Under the pieces are notes generated by a model. It saw nothing but the letters and a program-made list of their open reading frames with translations, searched no databases and had not been told where the DNA came from. The translations under genes were made by a program, and so were the position numbers. This document shows positions 5,862 through 6,222 of a DNA stretch of 6,222 bases, in pieces (the first letter of the stretch is position 1; each line of letters opens with the position of its first letter). This DNA is from Paenibacillus sp. (lineage in GTDB: Bacteria > Bacillota > Bacilli > Paenibacillales > Paenibacillaceae): positions 1-6,222 of the forward strand of contig JAQSXN010000253.1 of NCBI GenBank assembly GCA_029256665.1, in the 5' to 3' direction.

Positions 5862-5912
5862 AAAGAGCTGTCGCGGCGCAGATATTATTCTGCAGCCGGA
5901 CAGCTCTTTTTT
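5862..5912 (+). terminator. Rho-independent terminator after the DUF2626-like gene
   Basis: AAAGAGCTGTC (5862-5872) pairs with GACAGCTCTTT (5899-5909). Pairing continues inward with CGGC (5874-5877)/GCCG (5895-5898) and GCAGA (5878-5882)/TCTGC (5889-5893) around a 6-base loop, with one single-base bulge on each side. The plus-strand stem runs into six T residues (5907-5912). It lies between two convergent genes; the minus-strand tail has only TTT, so it may stop the methyltransferase transcript less well. Confidence 0.9.
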
Positions 5913-5929
5913 GTATGCGCATGCTTCCG

Positions 5930-6222
5930 TTATTTCTCCAGCAGAAGCACTTTAAACGTTTCGCTCATCCCGTCGCTTAAGAGCAATTGCCTGATCGCGC
6001 GATTGCGGCGGGCGGCGGGCGAGAACGGATCGGCTCCGTCATGGTCCGCAAGCATGGCCAGCAGGCCGTGATCGATCAGAAACTGTTTCTGCGTCGCGTA
6101 ATAGGCGGTTCGGAATCCGCTTAACTCCGCCGTTCGCCGAATTGCCGTGAAATTGACGTGCGCGGTCAAATCGCGATCCCCTGGTTGGTCGAACGGCGCA
6201 TCCGATGCTTGATGGCCGCGAT
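5930..6222 (-). CDS. MidA-family SAM-dependent methyltransferase, C-terminal part
   Basis: Only the last 96 codons are in the window; the gene runs off the right edge and its start is not visible. The fragment reads RGHQAS at the edge, then DQPGDRDLTAHVNFTAIRR, ATQKQFLIDHG and, at the end, MSETFKVLLLEK. This matches the C-terminal signature of the COG1565/MidA (NDUFAF7-like) class I methyltransferases, where a PG..D.TAHV.F segment and a TQ..FL segment are conserved. In mitochondria the relative methylates an arginine of a complex I subunit; the bacterial substrate is unknown. The SAM-binding domain would lie outside the window. The gene converges on the DUF2626-like gene, with the hairpin at 5862-5912 between their ends. 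Confidence 0.85.
   Translation of the reverse strand, partial: RGHQASDAPFDQPGDRDLTAHVNFTAIRRTAELSGFRTAYYATQKQFLIDHGLLAMLADHDGADPFSPAARRNRAIRQLLLSDGMSETFKVLLLEK

Noticed and set aside
1..6222. Mobile element, defence island, CRISPR array or riboswitch
   Set aside because: No transposase, integrase, direct-repeat array, terminal repeats or long structured leader was found. The leaders of bshC and panE (about 45 and 25 bases) are too short for a known riboswitch, and the genes are core metabolic and sporulation functions.

Overview
The window looks like chromosomal DNA from an endospore-forming, GC-moderate Firmicute, most likely Paenibacillus or a close relative such as Cohnella (inferred from protein resemblance and gene order; no search was run). 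Three things point there: a gene for bacillithiol synthesis (bshC), an RsfA/GerR-type sporulation regulator, and a short DUF2626-like membrane protein of Bacillales. The order regulator - panE - bshC resembles the Bacillus subtilis ylbO - ylbQ - yllA segment that precedes mraZ and the division/cell-wall cluster. That cluster is not in the window, so its presence beyond position 1 is only a guess.

Layout, read along the minus strand from right to left. At the right edge is the C-terminal end of a MidA-type SAM-dependent methyltransferase (5930-6222, truncated by the window). It converges on a plus-strand gene for a 78-residue DUF2626-like membrane protein (5610-5846) that has a near-consensus sigma-A promoter; a long hairpin with a T run (5862-5912) separates the two. 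Divergent from the small gene is the RsfA-family regulator (4677-5339). Next come panE, a ketopantoate reductase (3608-4576), and a four-helix DUF3397-like membrane protein (3185-3583), closed by a strong terminator (3117-3152). A second promoter (3068-3096) then drives bshC (1375-3015) and ahcY (95-1360), which share a 1-base stop/ATG contact and end at another strong terminator (12-63).

The minus-strand block is therefore probably three transcription units: the regulator alone, panE-DUF3397, and bshC-ahcY. Each junction has a hairpin followed within tens of bases by a TATAAT-type promoter. The metabolic logic is sulfur and cofactor supply: AhcY recycles S-adenosylhomocysteine to homocysteine, which can feed cysteine synthesis; BshC consumes cysteine for bacillithiol; PanE leads to pantothenate, whose coenzyme A also carries a cysteine-derived thiol.

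No mobile element, CRISPR array, tRNA, rRNA or defence system was seen. Apart from the two uncharacterised membrane proteins, the region is ordinary core genome. The points worth a second look are regulatory: a promoter built into a terminator-like hairpin, tiny ORFs placed on ribosome binding sites, and a dyad in the divergent intergenic region.
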